A DNA stretch of 7,749 nt. Origin: Archaeoglobaceae archaeon. GTDB taxonomy: Archaea; Halobacteriota; Archaeoglobi; Archaeoglobales; Archaeoglobaceae. Below are positions 6,291 through 7,749 of this stretch, one piece after another (positions within the stretch are counted from its first letter, which is position 1; every line of letters starts with the position of its first letter). Both the position numbers and the translations under genes were made by a program. The stretch spans positions 1 to 7,749 of the forward strand of contig JANXDV010000054.1 of NCBI GenBank assembly GCA_025058955.1. The letters run 5' to 3'. Under the pieces are notes generated by a model, which saw nothing but the letters and a program-made list of their open reading frames with translations, had not been told where the DNA came from and made no database searches.

Positions 6291-6604
6291 TTGACCACCT
6301 CTATAATTACAAAACTCTTTGTCTTGCTTATCGGTCTACACTCAGCGATTCTAACAACATCTCCTGGTTTAGCTCTAATGCATTCAGGATTATGAGCGTG
6401 AAGTCTTGAACGCTTTCTCATATACCTTTCATACTTTGGAACAAACTTTATTAGCTCTCTCTCAATCACTGCGGTCTTTCCATAGACTTTCAGAACTTTA
6501 CCACTTAAGATTTGCCCCCTAATTGACAAAGTTCCATGAAATGGGCATCTCTCATCACTGCATACACCTTCTGGCGGTTTAACCTCTATCCCAATATTCC
6601 TCAT
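6287..6604 (-). CDS. rps17: 30S ribosomal protein S17 (uS17)
   Basis: uS17 is a primary 16S rRNA-binding protein of OB fold. At 105 residues it is the archaeal form. The N-terminal extension carries CSDERCPFHGTLSIRGQ (15-31), with Cys15 and Cys20 as in archaeal relatives. The OB-fold core follows: LSGKVLKVYGKTAVIERE (33-50), VPKYERYMRKRSRLHAHNPE (55-74) and CIRAKPGDVVRIAECRPISK (75-94), then SFVIIEVVK. His69, His71 and Cys75 lie in the classic loop. The ATG at 6604 overlaps the rnp1 stop as ATGA, with a GT-rich SD-like stretch (GGGGGTAGTG) before it. The end overlaps uL14 by 4 nt. Confidence 0.97.
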   Translation of the reverse strand: MRNIGIEVKPPEGVCSDERCPFHGTLSIRGQILSGKVLKVYGKTAVIERELIKFVPKYERYMRKRSRLHAHNPECIRAKPGDVVRIAECRPISKTKSFVIIEVVK

Positions 6605-6906
6605 ATCACTACCCCCTTCGATTTCTTTATGAGTATCAAACCTCTCATTATCCTTTCCTCTGGCTTAAAGGCGGTCAATTCACCTTCTATACTCAACATC
6701 TTTCCTCCATAATTCACTCTAAATCTCCTTCCTTTTTTTGCTACGACTTTTAAACCTTTTTCAGTCATGATCCTAAAGGTCTTTTCAGTCTCATCAACCA
6801 CTTCGCCTTTAATGCCGATTTCAAACTCATTTGGACTACCAATTACTTCAATTTCCAATCCAATCCAGTCCCTCGCAATTATCTCCGCAATTTTCACTTT
6901 CCGCAT
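6601..6906 (-). CDS. rnp1: Ribonuclease P protein component 1 (Rnp1/Rpp29/Pop4 family)
   Basis: This is a protein subunit of archaeal RNase P, the ribonucleoprotein that removes the 5' leader from precursor tRNA. It works with the RNase P RNA and other protein subunits, which are not in this window. The 101 residues match the Rpp29 (UPF0086/POP4) fold: DWIGLEIEVIGS (13-24), GIKGEVVDETEKTFRIMTEK (31-50) with the conserved G-x-V-V-D-E-T, KVVAKKGRRFRVNY (53-66), and FKPEERIMRG (80-89) with the family P-E-x-R. The ATG at 6906 overlaps the uL29 end by 13 nt; a GAGGTT 9 nt upstream is a modest SD, so coupled translation is likely. Its place between uL29 and uS17 is typical of archaea. In some lineages an eIF1/SUI1 gene stands just before it, and none is present here. 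Confidence 0.95.
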   Translation of the reverse strand: MRKVKIAEIIARDWIGLEIEVIGSPNEFEIGIKGEVVDETEKTFRIMTEKGLKVVAKKGRRFRVNYGGKMLSIEGELTAFKPEERIMRGLILIKKSKGVVI

Positions 6907-7076
6907 AGCATCTTTAACCTCGCAATGTCTCTTCTTATCTGCCTTATCCTTCCTGGATTCTTAATCGCTCCTCCACTCTTTACGAGAGTTCTAAGTTTCA
7001 GTAGCTCTATCTCCAGCTCCTTCAACTTTTTCTCCATCTCCTCTTTGCTCATCTCCCTTATTTCCCCCATTTTCAT
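6894..7076 (-). CDS. rpl29: 50S ribosomal protein L29 (uL29)
   Basis: uL29 is a small helical-hairpin protein beside the exit tunnel of the large subunit. In bacteria it lies near the docking site of signal recognition particle. The 60-residue protein has the family pattern EIREMSKEEMEKKLKELEIE (5-24), ELLKLRTLVKSGGAIKNPGR (24-43) and IRQIRRDIARLKML. The ATG at 7076 is preferred: GAGGTG stands 6 nt upstream. GTG 7085 overlaps that SD, TTG 7082 directly follows it, and ATG 7070 would leave a shorter N-terminus. The first 86 nt are also read, in another frame, as the tail of uS3. The last 13 nt overlap rnp1. Confidence 0.95.
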   Translation of the reverse strand: MKMGEIREMSKEEMEKKLKELEIELLKLRTLVKSGGAIKNPGRIRQIRRDIARLKMLCGK

Positions 7077-7671
7077 TTTCAACACCTCTTATCTCGAATT
7101 CATCAGGAAGCTTAACATCAGGCGGAATTATGCGAACGCTAACACCAAGAACTCCCAACTTTTTCACCGCTATATCAAATCCTTTTCTCACTGCGGTATA
7201 TGCGGGATCTCCTGTGTGGACTATGGTGCCAGCAAGGAACTTCTCTTTTCTTGCTCTCTCGCTAACGAGCTTTCCGCTGATCTCAATTTCACAACCCTTT
7301 GCTCCCGCTTCCATAATCCTGTAAAGAAATCTATAACCCGCTCTGCGGAAATACCAACCTCTTTCAAGAGCTCTTGCAAGCAAAGATGCCATTAACTGAG
7401 CATTGAATTCAGGCTTTTCAACTTCATCAACGCTAACCTGTGGATTGTCTATTCCAAACTCCTTAAGCTTTTCTGTGATTGTTTTTATCCTTCTACCCCC
7501 TTTTCCAATGACTATGCCAGGTCTTTCAACGAAGAGCGTTACCTGGGTTCCGAGTGGTGTTCTTAGAATGTCAACTCCTCCAAAGCCAGCGCTCTTTACT
7601 TCATCTCTGATCCACTCCTTAACCATCATCTTCTTTACTTTATCTTGAACGAATTTTCTTTCCACTGCCAT
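6991..7671 (-). CDS. rps3: 30S ribosomal protein S3 (uS3), with tail overlapping uL29
   Basis: uS3 lies at the mRNA entry site of the small subunit head. The 226 residues show an N-terminal KH domain with the GKGG loop at 56-59 (PGIVIGKGGRRIKTI), followed by ERGWYFRRAGYRFLYRIMEA (103-122), and the C-terminal S3 domain with CEIEISGKLVSERARKEKFL (127-146) and HTGDPAYTAVRKGFDIAVKK (152-171). The conserved part ends at about LPDEFEIRG (188-196). Residues 199-226 are a hydrophilic tail rich in Gly, Glu, Asp and Lys, read in a different frame from uL29 on the same bases. The ATG at 7671 shares one base with the uL22 stop (TAATG) and has GAGGTG 5 nt upstream. The stop is TAG. Confidence 0.96.
   Translation of the reverse strand: MAVERKFVQDKVKKMMVKEWIRDEVKSAGFGGVDILRTPLGTQVTLFVERPGIVIGKGGRRIKTITEKLKEFGIDNPQVSVDEVEKPEFNAQLMASLLARALERGWYFRRAGYRFLYRIMEAGAKGCEIEISGKLVSERARKEKFLAGTIVHTGDPAYTAVRKGFDIAVKKLGVLGVSVRIIPPDVKLPDEFEIRGVENENGGNKGDEQRGDGEKVEGAGDRATET
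7083..7088 (-). promoter_or_regulatory. Shine-Dalgarno site of uL29, inside the uS3 coding sequence
   Basis: GAGGTG, 6 nt before the ATG at 7076. It is read as part of the Arg-Gly-Val segment (residues 195-197) of uS3. It supports the ATG at 7076, and so a true overlap of uS3 and uL29. Confidence 0.7.
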
Positions 7672-7749
7672 TATCTCACCTCTGCTACAAATTCAACAGT
7701 CGTTCGCTGTTTTACTTTTGGAACCGCTCTTCCAAAAGCTCTTGGAGTG
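7671..7749 (-). CDS. rpl22: 50S ribosomal protein L22 (uL22), C-terminal end only
   Basis: Only the last 25 codons and the TAA stop are in the window; the gene continues beyond base 7749. The readable end begins TPRAFGRAVPKVKQRTTVEF and closes with VAEVR. The P-R-A-F-G-R-A segment followed by a beta strand with V-E-F matches the C-terminus of archaeal uL22, a protein that lines the exit tunnel of the large subunit. The place directly before uS3 agrees with the conserved order uL22-uS3-uL29. The last codons, GAG GTG AGA TAA, supply the SD of uS3, and the stop shares its final A with the uS3 ATG. Confidence 0.93.
   Translation of the reverse strand, partial: TPRAFGRAVPKVKQRTTVEFVAEVR

Noticed and set aside
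6925..7395. Plus-strand open frame of 156 codons opposite uS3, uL29 and rnp1
   Set aside because: It is antisense to well-identified genes, has low-complexity Ser/Phe/Ile/Leu content as expected from the complement of Lys/Glu/Arg-rich codons, and no domain is recognisable.
1..7749. Possible internal promoters, terminators, tRNAs, mobile elements, CRISPR repeats or an accessory system
   Set aside because: No gap exceeds 9 nt, no minus-strand T-run stands at a gene end, no repeats or cloverleaf-like sequence were seen, and all 19 genes are conserved housekeeping genes in standard order.

Overview
The window is a piece of an archaeal ribosomal-protein superoperon, equivalent to the end of the S10 cluster followed by the spc cluster. 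Every gene lies on the minus strand, so transcription runs from base 7749 down to base 1. Several proteins are found only in archaea and eukaryotes (S4e, L32e, L19e and the RNase P subunit Rpp29/Rnp1). Together with the eukaryote-like sequences of uL15, uL18 and uL30, they make this an archaeon. The gene order is the one known from Euryarchaeota. The Lys/Arg-rich proteins, AGA/AGG arginine codons and moderately AT-rich DNA suggest a thermophilic euryarchaeon. Archaeoglobales is my best guess at group level, but this rests on general impression and is only weakly held.

Order along the transcript: uL22 (3' end only), uS3, uL29, rnp1 (RNase P), uS17, uL14, uL24, eS4, uL5, uS14, uS8, uL6, eL32, eL19, uL18, uS5, uL30, uL15, secY (5' end only). 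That is 19 genes, two of them cut by the window edges. Packing is extreme: the largest gap between genes is 9 nt, and eight of the 18 junctions overlap. There is no non-coding stretch in which a promoter, terminator, RNA gene or mobile element could sit, and I saw none. Both strands were considered; the plus strand carries only reading frames that shadow the real genes.

The products work together. The ribosomal proteins of both subunits assemble on 16S and 23S rRNA. Rnp1 is a protein subunit of the RNase P that matures tRNA 5' ends. SecY is the membrane channel that receives secreted and membrane proteins from the ribosome. Most starts carry a GGTGA-type Shine-Dalgarno (SD) sequence 4-6 nt before the start codon, often built from the last codons and stop of the preceding gene, so translation is probably coupled along the message.

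This is a conserved housekeeping region and I found no new biological system in it. The points most worth a second look are an 86-nt out-of-frame overlap between the uS3 tail and the start of uL29, a probable TTG start for uL6 inside uS8, and the repeated use of AGG-TGA as last codon, stop and SD at once.
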